A stretch of 64,000 bases of DNA, taken from the NCBI RefSeq assembly GCF_002797315.1, contig NZ_KZ454936.1, forward strand, positions 1,487,133 to 1,551,132, read 5' to 3'. The notes under the pieces are model-generated. The model searched no databases. It was not told where the DNA came from and worked only from the letters and a program-made list of their open reading frames with translations. Both the position numbers and the translations under genes were made by a program. Below are positions 16,499 to 24,702 of this stretch, piece by piece; within the stretch, counting starts at the first letter, position 1; every line of letters starts with the position of its first letter. Source of the DNA: Bacillus sp. FJAT-44742 (GTDB lineage Bacteria > Bacillota > Bacilli > Bacillales > Marinococcaceae).

Positions 16499-17307
16499 TG
16501 GCGACCAAATCAACAAAACATTATGATTTAAGAAACCCGAAACGCGCTAAATATTGGATGAATTTTTCTGCAATCGCAATTGTTCTTGTCGCTTTATATA
16601 TTGTAGCGTTTTTATATACGGACCTTACGTACCGGGGTTCTGGTGCGTCAGCCCCTGAAATGTTAAACAGATTATTCATTCAGCCGTTTTTCGATGAATC
16701 TACAAGAGCTAATATTCCGACCAATATAGGGTTTATGATTGAAACGGTAGCCATTGCCTTTGCTGGAACGTTAATTGGAAGCATCTTGGCAATCCCGATT
16801 GGTTTTCTTGCTGCACAGAACGTATCGGGCCATTTTTCAAATATAGGTAAAGGGATTCTCAATGCTATCCGTGCCTTTCCGGAAATTATGTTTGCGATTA
16901 TTTTCGTATCCGCTGTGGGAATGGGTCCGTATGCCGGTGTTCTCGCTATTACAATAAACTGTATAGGGATGCTTGGTAAGTTATATGCAGAAGTAATTGA
17001 AACCATCGACATGGAGATTGTCCAGACACTTCGCACAACTGGCGCTAATCCCCTTCAAGTCTTTTGGTACGGGGTCATTCCTCAGGTTATTCCTGAATTT
17101 TCTTCATATGGGCTTTACCGTTTTGAAATTGATGTACGGGCATCCTCTATTCTCGGTCTGGTTGGAGCAGGCGGTATCGGGGCTCCGCTCATTTTGGCAG
17201 CCCAGCAGCGGAACTGGGAAGATGTCGGGATGATCCTATATATAGTCATCATTACAGTAACTATAATTGATTTAATCAGTACAAACATCCGTAAACGTAT
17301 AGTCTAG
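16498..17307 (+). CDS. phnE: Phosphonate-type ABC transporter permease 2
   Basis: 269 residues. Paralogue of the preceding gene with the same EAA-type loop (EIVQTLRTTGANPLQVFWYG, then VIPQVIPEFSSYGLYRFE) and ASSILGLVGAGGIGAPL. The two permeases should form the heterodimeric channel. ATG overlaps the previous stop by one base. A HAD hydrolase gene follows after 11 bp. Confidence 0.9.
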   Translation: MATKSTKHYDLRNPKRAKYWMNFSAIAIVLVALYIVAFLYTDLTYRGSGASAPEMLNRLFIQPFFDESTRANIPTNIGFMIETVAIAFAGTLIGSILAIPIGFLAAQNVSGHFSNIGKGILNAIRAFPEIMFAIIFVSAVGMGPYAGVLAITINCIGMLGKLYAEVIETIDMEIVQTLRTTGANPLQVFWYGVIPQVIPEFSSYGLYRFEIDVRASSILGLVGAGGIGAPLILAAQQRNWEDVGMILYIVIITVTIIDLISTNIRKRIV

Positions 17308-17318
17308 GAGGCATTCAA

Positions 17319-18149
17319 ATGACAGTTGCTTGGAGCAAAGTGAAACTGGTAATCTTTGACCTTGATGGCACATTGTACGAAGATACCCACCATTTTGAAT
17401 TTTATGCTGAAGAATTAAGCAAAAAGCTCAAACCGGAAAAAAGAGAGCTCTTCTGGAATGACTACCAATCCATTCTAAAAGGAAATCATCCGGTAGCTGT
17501 GGGAAAAATTTATGATGCAAAAAGAGACAGGATTCTTACAGTCAATCCTGAAAACAACAATGTTGTAAAAGTATTTGACTGGGAAGGCACAGAGCTTGAC
17601 GAACAAAGCTATTACAGTGGTTCGCTTACTTATGACTTTGATCACCTCATTGCAATTGGGGATGGATGGTGGCTTCCGGTGGCTGCAGCGAAGCATTATG
17701 GTGTAGGAAGCACTTATGATTCGTACTGCAAAACAAAAGATTACATGCAGACAGACGAATTCACCTTTGCTGATAATCCTGGCTTGCGTGAAACACTATT
17801 GCACCTTGGAGAAAAAAAGGACCTTGTCCTTATAACGAACAGTCAGGCTGACGATGTAGAGCGCCTTCTTCTAACCTTAAAGTTACACGGTGTGTTTCCT
17901 GAAGTTATCTCCAGTGCCAAAAAGCCTCAAAACACAAGCAAACACTTTCAGGAACTCCTTTCACGCTATCATGTCAAGGCTGAGGAAGCTGTCTCCATTG
18001 GGGATAATTATTTAAATGAAATTGCCCCTGCAGAGCAAATGAATATGCAAGCTATTTTAGTAGATCCGACAGGAAAGGCAGAAGTTAGAGAAAACACTAA
18101 GGTAGTTTCTACTCTCTCTGAGTTGTTTGAAGAAATAAAAGCCTTGTAA
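17319..18149 (+). CDS. HAD-family hydrolase of the phn operon
   Basis: 276 residues. HAD motifs: I = FDLDGTLY (DxDGT, phosphatase type) near 15; II = LITNSQ; III = lysine in SSAKKPQ; IV = SIGDNYLNE. A cap of about 120 residues sits between motifs I and II. It lies 11 bp after phnE2 with GGAGG as RBS, so it is in the same operon and probably releases phosphate from the imported compound or an intermediate. It lacks the FDWAGT nucleophile motif and Schiff-base lysine context of phosphonatase PhnX at its N-terminus, so it should not be called PhnX. Substrate unknown. Confidence 0.75.
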   Translation: MTVAWSKVKLVIFDLDGTLYEDTHHFEFYAEELSKKLKPEKRELFWNDYQSILKGNHPVAVGKIYDAKRDRILTVNPENNNVVKVFDWEGTELDEQSYYSGSLTYDFDHLIAIGDGWWLPVAAAKHYGVGSTYDSYCKTKDYMQTDEFTFADNPGLRETLLHLGEKKDLVLITNSQADDVERLLLTLKLHGVFPEVISSAKKPQNTSKHFQELLSRYHVKAEEAVSIGDNYLNEIAPAEQMNMQAILVDPTGKAEVRENTKVVSTLSELFEEIKAL

Positions 18150-18156
18150 TATGGTG

Positions 18157-18179
18157 CCAGCACTCTATCGTAGTGCTGG
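18157..18179 (+). terminator. Terminator of the phn operon
   Basis: CCAGCACT / AGTGCTGG with a CTATCGT loop, then TTTTGTTTG. Confidence 0.85.
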
Positions 18180-18247
18180 TTTTGTTTGTCTTTTATATAA
18201 TGGGTGAATAAGGCAGCAAGAGTATAGTATATAAAAGGGTGAATGAG

Positions 18248-19228
18248 ATGATTGTAAGTATACTTGACCAATCTCCCGTGCTGGAAGGGAGTTCCCAGGC
18301 AAAAGCACTTGAAGAATCAAAAAAACTGGCACTTCTTGGAGAAGAGCTTGGGTACAAGAGATATTGGATTGCTGAGCATCATGATATGAAAGGACTATCC
18401 TGCTCTTCTCCTGAGGTTATGATTAGTTATATAGGAGCGTCTACCAAGAAAATCAGGCTGGGAGCAGGTGCAGTATTACTTCCCCACTATAAGCCCTATA
18501 AAGTTGCCGAAACCTATCACATGTTAGAAACCTTGTTTCCTGGAAGGATAGATATAGGAATTGGGAGGGCACCAGGGGGTTCGGCTGAAGCTTCGATGGC
18601 TTTGTCAGGAAATTACTTGGATAATGTAAAGAAATTTCCTGACCTATTAGATGAACTGCTGCATTTTTTAAGAAACGATTTTCCCGAGGATCATCTATAT
18701 TCCAGTCTCAAAGCCTCACCTGTTCCTCCTTCCAAGCCTCAGCCCTGGCTTCTAGGCACGAATAATAAAAGTGCCTTGTTAGCTGCAGAGCATAAACTGC
18801 CTTATGTATTTGGTCACTTTATGAGTGATGCCGATGCTAATGAATGTATAAACACATATAAAACAAATAATACAGCGAAACCTTATGTTATTTTAACGGT
18901 AGCTGTCATATGCGGGGAAACGACTGAAGAAGCTGAGGAAATGGCATTAAGTTATTGGCTTTGGAAGGAAAAGATGGAAAAGGGAGAAAAGCTGCAGGGG
19001 GTTCCTTCGATTATGAAAGCCAAAGAGTATTTTTCAGGAAGAGCAGATAAAAGATCTGAAGGGAGAGAAAATGAAAAAGTAATTATTGGAAGTCCGGAAG
19101 AAGCAGGTAAAAAAATAAGTGAATTGCAACAACAAGTTAAGGCTGATGAAATCATGGTTGTTACGATTACTCCTACATATGAGATGAGAAGTAACTCTTA
19201 TAAGGCAATCGCTAAAGCCTTACTCTAG
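18248..19228 (+). CDS. Luciferase-like (LLM class) flavin-dependent oxidoreductase
   Basis: 326 residues. Bacterial-luciferase TIM-barrel family: LDQSPVLEGSS, GYKRYWIAEHHDMKGLSCSSPEV, RLGAGAVLLPHYKP, PGRIDIGIGRAPGG. Members of this MsnO8/YceB-like subgroup use FMNH2 and O2; the substrate is unknown. A GTG at 18239 is in frame, but AAGGG spacing favours the ATG at 18248 (MIVSILDQS). A second paralogue is at 22028, 3 kb away. Confidence 0.82.
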   Translation: MIVSILDQSPVLEGSSQAKALEESKKLALLGEELGYKRYWIAEHHDMKGLSCSSPEVMISYIGASTKKIRLGAGAVLLPHYKPYKVAETYHMLETLFPGRIDIGIGRAPGGSAEASMALSGNYLDNVKKFPDLLDELLHFLRNDFPEDHLYSSLKASPVPPSKPQPWLLGTNNKSALLAAEHKLPYVFGHFMSDADANECINTYKTNNTAKPYVILTVAVICGETTEEAEEMALSYWLWKEKMEKGEKLQGVPSIMKAKEYFSGRADKRSEGRENEKVIIGSPEEAGKKISELQQQVKADEIMVVTITPTYEMRSNSYKAIAKALL

Positions 19229-19272
19229 TGTGTGGGTGTGAGAAAAACTAGGTATTCTAGGAGGTGCAGTTT

Positions 19273-20079
19273 GTGAATCAGACAGATTTGATAAAAGATT
19301 GGCGTCTTCACGCCGTCGTGTTTTTAATTGTTATTTTGACAGAAAGTATTGGAATTCATGAGTTTGCTGTTGGACCGGGAGTGATCATGCTTCTGCCAAT
19401 GTTATACGCCATAGTGATTGGGCTGGGCTTATACTTTACTCCAATTATTAAGAAAAAGTCAGCCGACCGGGCTGAGCCTTTTATTGTCCTGGGCGTCACA
19501 TTACTTATTGCAAAAATTGGAGTGATTATCGGACCATCTTTGCCTGAAATTATTGAAGCCGGACCTGCGTTATTACTGCAGGAGTTTGGGAATCTGGCAA
19601 CGATTTTAATAGCTCTCCCGATTGCTATTTTGCTCGGTTTTAAACGAGAAGCAATAGGGATGACACATTCAATTGCTCGTGAACCCAACGTTGGCTTGAT
19701 TATGGACAAATATGGATTCAATAGTCCGGAAGGCCGGGGAGTAATGGCTATTTACATATTTGGAACAGTTTTTGGTGCAGTATTTTTCGGTTTAGCCGCC
19801 GGATACCTCGCAACCTTAACACCGCTCAGCCCACTCTCTTTTGCCATGGCATCAGGGGTAGGCAGTGGAAGTATGATGGCTGCTGCAAGCGGTTCTTTAA
19901 TTGCAGCCTTTCCAGAGTTCGAAGGATCCATCGCTGCTTTTGCAGGGGCCAGCAACTTATTGTCGCTATCAACCGGTCTGTATATTAGCATATTCATCGG
20001 TTTACCATTAACGGAGAAACTGTACAACGTAATGATGAAAAGAAAAAGTGAACAAGAAAAGAAAGGAGAGAGGTCATAA
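19273..20079 (+). CDS. Multi-pass membrane protein, DUF3100-like
   Basis: 268 residues, about eight hydrophobic segments with small-residue-rich helices (SGVGSGSMMAAASGSLIAA) suggesting a transporter. It resembles the DUF3100 family by eye; function unknown. AGGAGGTG at 19259-19266 places the start at GTG 19273; the frame extends to 19264 but that lies inside the ribosome site. Its stop overlaps the next start by one base, so it works with the following 150-residue membrane protein. Confidence 0.6.
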   Translation: MNQTDLIKDWRLHAVVFLIVILTESIGIHEFAVGPGVIMLLPMLYAIVIGLGLYFTPIIKKKSADRAEPFIVLGVTLLIAKIGVIIGPSLPEIIEAGPALLLQEFGNLATILIALPIAILLGFKREAIGMTHSIAREPNVGLIMDKYGFNSPEGRGVMAIYIFGTVFGAVFFGLAAGYLATLTPLSPLSFAMASGVGSGSMMAAASGSLIAAFPEFEGSIAAFAGASNLLSLSTGLYISIFIGLPLTEKLYNVMMKRKSEQEKKGERS

Positions 20080-20531
20080 TGCTGCGTAATATTCAAGAGT
20101 GGTCTCTCCTGTTAGGGATTTTTGGTCTTTCTGCATTATTTGGAAATTGGATGGGCTTTGACATTTTACCCTTTGATGCATTGCCTGGTATGCTTACACT
20201 TATTGTCATCGCTCTGGCTGGAATGATTGTCCAGAAATTACTTCCCTTTCAGCTTCCTAGTGTTGCCTACATAGGCCTTATAGGAGTACTCGTTTCTATG
20301 CCTTGGATTCCAGGGTCATCTTATGTGGTTGCTTGGACTGAACAAGTGGAACTCCTCGCCCTCACCACCCCAATTCTAGCCTACGCGGGAATTTCCATTG
20401 GCAGAAATTGGACAGACTTTGTCAGTCTTGGATGGCGAAGTATTGTAGTGGCTGTATTTGTTTTTCTTGGTACATTTATCGGTTCTGCTTTAATTGCTGA
20501 AGTGGTCCTTCGCATGCAGGGCATCATATAA
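20079..20531 (+). CDS. Small membrane partner of the DUF3100-like protein
   Basis: 150 residues with about four to five membrane segments. Translationally coupled to the preceding gene (TAATG). The pairing of a large and a small hydrophobic subunit suggests one permease made of two polypeptides. No motif gives a substrate. A strong terminator follows. Confidence 0.6.
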   Translation: MLRNIQEWSLLLGIFGLSALFGNWMGFDILPFDALPGMLTLIVIALAGMIVQKLLPFQLPSVAYIGLIGVLVSMPWIPGSSYVVAWTEQVELLALTTPILAYAGISIGRNWTDFVSLGWRSIVVAVFVFLGTFIGSALIAEVVLRMQGII

Positions 20532-20537
20532 CATGTA

Positions 20538-20574
20538 AATAAGCTCAGATCCTTTTTCGGGATTTGAGCTTATT
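20538..20574 (+). terminator. Terminator after membrane pair
   Basis: AATAAGCTCAGATCC pairs with GGGATTTGAGCTTATT, followed by TTTTTT. Confidence 0.85.
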
Positions 20575-20724
20575 TTTTTATCCCAGGTATCAGCAAGTAG
20601 AGAGTATTTGATAAGTATTCTGGCTGGATTTGCATATCCCGTTAGGCTATAGTGCAAAATAGTTTATCTTTCCCTTCTTTTATTAGAAAATAAAAGACAA
20701 GCTTGTACTAAAGGAGGAATCAGC

Positions 20725-21555
20725 ATGGCGTCAAGTCTTCAAGATACTGTTACATTACATAATGGGGTGCGCATGCCCTGGTTTGGGTTAGGAGTATTCA
20801 AAGTAGAAGAAGGAAAAGAAGTAATCGACTCAGTAAAGAACGCAATACAAACAGGTTACAAGAGCATTGATACAGCGGCTGTTTACGGAAATGAAGATGG
20901 GGTTGGACAAGGGATCAGAGAATCAGGAGCAACACGAGAAGATTTATTTATCACCTCCAAAGTCTGGAACGCAGATCAAGGATACAACTCTACTCTGGAA
21001 GCTTTTCAAACAAGCTTAAATAAACTTGGGTTAGATTATTTGGATTTATATCTCATCCACTGGCCCGTTGAGGGAAAATATAAAGAAACCTGGAAGGCAT
21101 TAGAAAAGCTATATAAAGAGGGCCGTGTTCGTGCAATCGGAGTAAGTAACTTTCATATTCATCACTTAAAAGATTTACTGGAAGATGCAGAAATTAAACC
21201 TATGGTAAATCAGGTCGAATATCACCCTCATCTGACCCAGGAAGAACTTCTTGCTTTTTGTGAGGGAAAAAGCATTCAGCTGGAGGCTTGGTCCCCTCTT
21301 AAACAAGGAGAACTCCTCCGAGATGGAACCATAAAAGACATAGGAAAGAAATACGGAAAATCGCCAGCTCAAATCATATTGCGCTGGGACCTGCAAAATA
21401 AAGTAATAACCATACCAAAATCTGTGAATGAAGAGAGAATTAAAGCGAATGCAAATGTATTTGATTTTCAGCTTACTGACCAAGAGATGAATCAAATCTC
21501 TTCTCTTAATAAAAATGAACGGGTTGGCCCAGATCCAGATGATTTTGACTTTTAA
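20725..21555 (+). CDS. yvgN: Aldo/keto reductase, YvgN-like
   Basis: 276 residues. NADPH-dependent reductase of aldehydes such as methylglyoxal and glyoxal. AKR motifs: HNGVRMPWFGLGVFKVEEG, SIDTAAVYGNEDGVG (catalytic D and Y), ITSKVWNADQGY (K), LIHWPVEGKYKETW (H), AIGVSNFHIHHL, QVEYHPHLTQ and the NADPH-binding TIPKS. It is closely similar along its whole length to what I recall of B. subtilis YvgN. RBS AAAGGAGG. Monocistronic. Confidence 0.88.
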   Translation: MASSLQDTVTLHNGVRMPWFGLGVFKVEEGKEVIDSVKNAIQTGYKSIDTAAVYGNEDGVGQGIRESGATREDLFITSKVWNADQGYNSTLEAFQTSLNKLGLDYLDLYLIHWPVEGKYKETWKALEKLYKEGRVRAIGVSNFHIHHLKDLLEDAEIKPMVNQVEYHPHLTQEELLAFCEGKSIQLEAWSPLKQGELLRDGTIKDIGKKYGKSPAQIILRWDLQNKVITIPKSVNEERIKANANVFDFQLTDQEMNQISSLNKNERVGPDPDDFDF

Positions 21556-21716
21556 CAGCTGTTCTTATTTGCCTCAATGGTTTGGTTTCTTATTACTATC
21601 TTTCTCCAAAGGACAAAGGAACAAATAGGAAAGAGTATGCCTGAGCATGTTAAAGGATAACCGCAGCTGAATAATGGACTTTTTGGCTGACACTGAGAAA
21701 GAGATGGAGTGTGCAA

Positions 21717-22013
21717 ATGGAAAGAAAAGTAATGTTGAATGATGTGGAATTTCTCGTTTCCGAATTTTACAAAACAGAGACTTCATACTCTCCAACTAAA
21801 ATATCCTTTCGATTTCCTGTACATGGCGGCGAGGAGTATCATGATGTGACGAAACTGCTGTACAGTCCATCATTTACCGTAAAAGTCCCTGAAGATAATT
21901 TACAATTTACAGGCAATATAACCAAATACGCTACGACGTTGGCAGACTTCGCGGATGAGCAGCAAGTATCAATATTTCATCTTGAGCTTACAGAAATCAG
22001 CAAGTCAAAATAA
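21717..22013 (+). CDS. DUF3219 (YkvR-like) small protein
   Basis: 98 residues, no membrane segment. Core features [28 protein letters not shown] and IFHLELTEI resemble Bacillus YkvR (DUF3219), whose function is unknown. GGAG at 21706-21709 fits the ATG at 21717; an in-frame GTG is 6 bp earlier. It is close upstream of an LLM monooxygenase gene. Confidence 0.65.
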   Translation: MERKVMLNDVEFLVSEFYKTETSYSPTKISFRFPVHGGEEYHDVTKLLYSPSFTVKVPEDNLQFTGNITKYATTLADFADEQQVSIFHLELTEISKSK

Positions 22014-22027
22014 AAGGGGGGATGAAA

Positions 22028-23053
22028 GTGGATTCTAACCAGAATAAGCGTCTTAATGATATTAAATTTTCGGTACTTGACCTTGCTCCAATTGTTGAGG
22101 GAAGTAATGCATCTGAAGCCGTCCAAAACAGCCTGAACTTAGCCAGGCATACCGAAAAGCTGGGCTTTCACCGTTACTGGGTTGCTGAACATCATAATAT
22201 GCCTGGAATAGCGAGCTCTGCAACATCAGTCTTAATAGGCTATATTGCCGGCGGCACAAAAAATATTCGTGTAGGATCTGGCGGCATCATGCTGCCTAAT
22301 CACGCTCCTCTGGTGATAGCTGAGCAATTTGGCACCCTTGAAAGTATGTACCCGGGGAGGATAGATTTAGGACTGGGAAGGGCCCCGGGCAGTGACCAGG
22401 TTACTGCTCATGCTCTTCGCAGGGACCTTTCCAGTAATGGAGAAGATTTTCCGGAGGCACTTGAAGAGCTTCGTTCTTATTTTGATCCTTCTCTAGGCAA
22501 AGGGTATAATCCAGTACGTGCTATACCGGGAGAAGGGTTGGATATCCCTATCTGGCTGTTAGGCTCAAGTGGCTACAGTGCTCAATTGGCTGGAAGACTA
22601 GGACTCCCATTTGCTTTTGCAAGCCATTTTTCTCCTGCGTATACTCTGCCTGCCTTACGGTTATACCGTCAGTCGTTTGTTCCTTCTGAAGAACTTAAAG
22701 AACCATATGCGATGGTGGGAGTGAATGTAATCGTAGCTGAAGATGAGGAGAAAGCAGAATGGCTTTCCACCTCTCAGCAGCAGGCTTTTTTAAGCTTAAC
22801 AAAGGGAAACCCTACAAAGCTGAAACCACCAGTAGAGAATATGGATGAATTGTGGTCTGAGTTTGAAAAAGCTTCTATCTCCCAGCAGTTACGTTCAACG
22901 ATTGCTGGCAGCCCGGAACGTGTAAAAACGGAGCTTCAGGATTTTCTGGATAAAACTCAAGCTGATGAAATGATTATAAACACTTCTGTTTACGACCATA
23001 AGGAACGGATAAAATCTTACGGCCTGTTAAAAGATCTTATTCACCCTGCATAG
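22028..23053 (+). CDS. Luciferase-like flavin-dependent oxidoreductase, second paralogue
   Basis: 341 residues. Same LLM subgroup as the gene at 18248: [69 protein letters not shown]. The frame also has ATG at 22022, but that lies directly against the AAGGGGGG ribosome site; GTG at 22028 has a 6-nt spacer and is preferred. It follows the DUF3219 gene by 14 bp, so the two form a unit that ends at a terminator. Confidence 0.8.
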   Translation: MDSNQNKRLNDIKFSVLDLAPIVEGSNASEAVQNSLNLARHTEKLGFHRYWVAEHHNMPGIASSATSVLIGYIAGGTKNIRVGSGGIMLPNHAPLVIAEQFGTLESMYPGRIDLGLGRAPGSDQVTAHALRRDLSSNGEDFPEALEELRSYFDPSLGKGYNPVRAIPGEGLDIPIWLLGSSGYSAQLAGRLGLPFAFASHFSPAYTLPALRLYRQSFVPSEELKEPYAMVGVNVIVAEDEEKAEWLSTSQQQAFLSLTKGNPTKLKPPVENMDELWSEFEKASISQQLRSTIAGSPERVKTELQDFLDKTQADEMIINTSVYDHKERIKSYGLLKDLIHPA

Positions 23054-23063
23054 CAACATACCG

Positions 23064-23088
23064 ACTAGCACTTTCTAAAAGTGCTAGT
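23064..23088 (+). terminator. Terminator after second LLM gene
   Basis: CTAGCACTTT / AAAGTGCTAG followed by TTTTTT. Confidence 0.85.
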
Positions 23089-23230
23089 TTTTTCTAATTT
23101 TTAAAAGGAAAAGGCTGGACTTTGTCGAAGCTTGATTAAAGCAGAAACAGTCATACACACTCAAGGATAGTTGTTTTATTATCTCAGCTGCCAGGTACTG
23201 ATGAACTTGCATAGGAGGGATAAGGTGAAA

Positions 23231-23407
23231 ATGTTTTTTGAGATGTATAACCAGGAACTGGAAAAAATGAAAAAGAAGCAGGCAGTAGCTTCAGCTGCCA
23301 AAATGTTTGAAGACGCCAAGCTGGATCTTAATGAAATAAAACGGTACACCAATCTTTCCTTTGAAGAACTAAAAGAGCTCCAACAAACGGTCCAGAAAAG
23401 ATCCTGA
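23231..23407 (+). CDS. Small helical protein, 58 residues
   Basis: MFFEMYNQELEKMKKKQAVA... ends with LDLNEIKRYTNLSFEELKEL, the helix-turn-helix-like tail seen at the C-terminus of Rpn/PD-(D/E)XK transposase-associated proteins. The rest is a charged helix; there is no nuclease domain. AGGAGGG (23214-23220) is 10 nt from this ATG. Its TGA lies inside the terminator hairpin. It may be a remnant or a small regulator; function unknown. Confidence 0.55.
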   Translation: MFFEMYNQELEKMKKKQAVASAAKMFEDAKLDLNEIKRYTNLSFEELKELQQTVQKRS

Positions 23408-23419
23408 AAAGTTTTCAGG
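23401..23419 (+). terminator. Terminator overlapping the stop of the 58-residue gene
   Basis: GATCCTGAA / TTCAGGGTC around AAGTT, then TTTTT. Confidence 0.75.
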
Positions 23420-23503
23420 GTCTTTTTACATCTACCTTACAACTAGTTATAATAAGTCATATATATTTTATATATGGATTTTATTGCAGAAAGAGGTAGA
23501 AGC

Positions 23504-24361
23504 ATGCCAAATTTTACTCCAGGCCAGATTGAAACAATGAAAGTCGCCGCTTTGCATCCTAATGGCTATACGATGACAAATGGTTCAAACGAAGTGTATC
23601 TTCAAGAGAACGAAACACAGGAAGAGCTTCAGGAAGGTGATACTGCTCAAGTGTTTCTTTATGAAAATAAACAAGGGAAGACCCAAGCAACAATGTACCT
23701 GCCAAAAGCGACATTACAATCATACGGGTGGGCTAAAGTAGTCAAGGTTGTAAAAAACCTGGGAGCGTTCGTAGATATAGGAATTTCAAGAGACTTTCTA
23801 GTGTTTGAGGATGATCTTCCTGTTTTAACAGAGGTATGGCCTTCCCCCGGGGATTATCTGTATGTCACCCTGGGACATGACAAAGAAGGAAGACTTACAG
23901 CGAAACCCATTACAGAACAAGAGGTAGAGGAAATAAGAAAGGATGCACCTATTGATCTCAGACAGCAAACATTGCAGGGCTGGGTATATCAGACAGGGAA
24001 AGTCGGTTCTTTTGTACTTACGGAAGATGGATACCGTGGATTTATTCATTATACAGAACGTAAAACAGAGCCCCGTTTAGGTCAGCAAGTAGAAGGAAGA
24101 GTGATTGCAGTCAAAGAGGATGGGACCGTTAATTTATCTTTGCGGCCACACAGGCTCGAGAGTATGGATGAGGATGCAGAAAAAATTTTGAACTATTTAA
24201 TTCAACAGGGAGGCAAAATGCCTTTTGGGGATAAAAGCGATCCAGAAGACATTCGTTCTCTTTTTAATCTTAGTAAAGCAGCATTTAAGAGATCACTTGG
24301 TAAATTAATGAAAGAAGGAAAAATCGAACAGAAAGATGGTTTTACCTATCTAAAAGAATAA
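23504..24361 (+). CDS. cvfB: CvfB-family S1 RNA-binding protein (YitL-like)
   Basis: 285 residues. Tandem S1-like OB folds (GWAKVVKVVKNLGAFVDIGI and TLQGWVYQTGKVGSFVLTED, VEGRVIAVKEDGTVNLSLRP) followed by a C-terminal winged helix (FNLSKAAFKRSLGKLMKEGK). CvfB binds RNA and affects virulence-factor expression in staphylococci; B. subtilis YitL is the orthologue. The frame opens at 23474, but the S1-type N-terminus begins at the ATG 23504. Confidence 0.85.
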   Translation: MPNFTPGQIETMKVAALHPNGYTMTNGSNEVYLQENETQEELQEGDTAQVFLYENKQGKTQATMYLPKATLQSYGWAKVVKVVKNLGAFVDIGISRDFLVFEDDLPVLTEVWPSPGDYLYVTLGHDKEGRLTAKPITEQEVEEIRKDAPIDLRQQTLQGWVYQTGKVGSFVLTEDGYRGFIHYTERKTEPRLGQQVEGRVIAVKEDGTVNLSLRPHRLESMDEDAEKILNYLIQQGGKMPFGDKSDPEDIRSLFNLSKAAFKRSLGKLMKEGKIEQKDGFTYLKE

Positions 24362-24427
24362 CTGTTTTTTTACAGCTTAAATATTTATATAAAAACCATG
24401 TTATGTTTCCTTACACAAACCCTTTTG

Positions 24428-24467
24428 TTGACCAGAGTATGTGTTATCTTATTTATAACACATACTC
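24428..24467 (+). promoter_or_regulatory. Promoter with perfect 13-bp palindromic operator
   Basis: A TTGACC -35-like hexamer (24428-24433) is followed by GAGTATGTGTTAT (24435-24447), a 7-nt spacer and the exact reverse complement ATAACACATACTC (24455-24467). The dyad covers the spacer and -10 region (TATTTA), as expected for a repressor or MerR-type activator site. Confidence 0.65.
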
Positions 24468-24491
24468 ACTTTCACAATTGGAGGGGTTTAA

Positions 24492-24566
24492 ATGACAAGT
24501 ACAAATAAGAAAAATCCTAATATTTTTACGATGATAGCTCTTACGTTTTCCGTTATGTTTCAATAA
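24492..24566 (+). CDS. 24-residue hydrophobic peptide
   Basis: Basic N-terminus (MTSTNKKNPN) followed by a hydrophobic stretch IFTMIALTFSVMF and a final Q. A strong GGAGGGG site precedes the ATG, and promoter, operator and terminator enclose it within 190 bp. It could be a membrane-active peptide, a leader peptide, or the 5' stub of a deleted membrane transporter gene. I do not recognise it. Confidence 0.45.
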   Translation: MTSTNKKNPNIFTMIALTFSVMFQ

Positions 24567-24580
24567 AAGATGTTTCATGA

Positions 24581-24615
24581 AAAACTGAACCTAATAGTCG
24601 TTTAGGTTCAGTTTT
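24581..24615 (+). terminator. Terminator of the 24-codon unit
   Basis: AAAACTGAACCTAA / TTAGGTTCAGTTTT, perfect 14-bp stem, then more T residues. Confidence 0.9.
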
Positions 24616-24702
24616 TTCTTTGAATATACAGATAGACATCAAAGAAAACAAAAGTCAGGTATAATAAGGGTACAACCATAGAGAGAAAAGGTGTGAACAG
24701 AG

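Noticed and set aside
17570-17605. FDWEGTELDE in the HAD protein, resembling the PhnX nucleophile motif
   Set aside because: It lies in the cap region about 75 residues after the true DxDGT motif, so it is most likely chance similarity and not evidence for phosphonatase.
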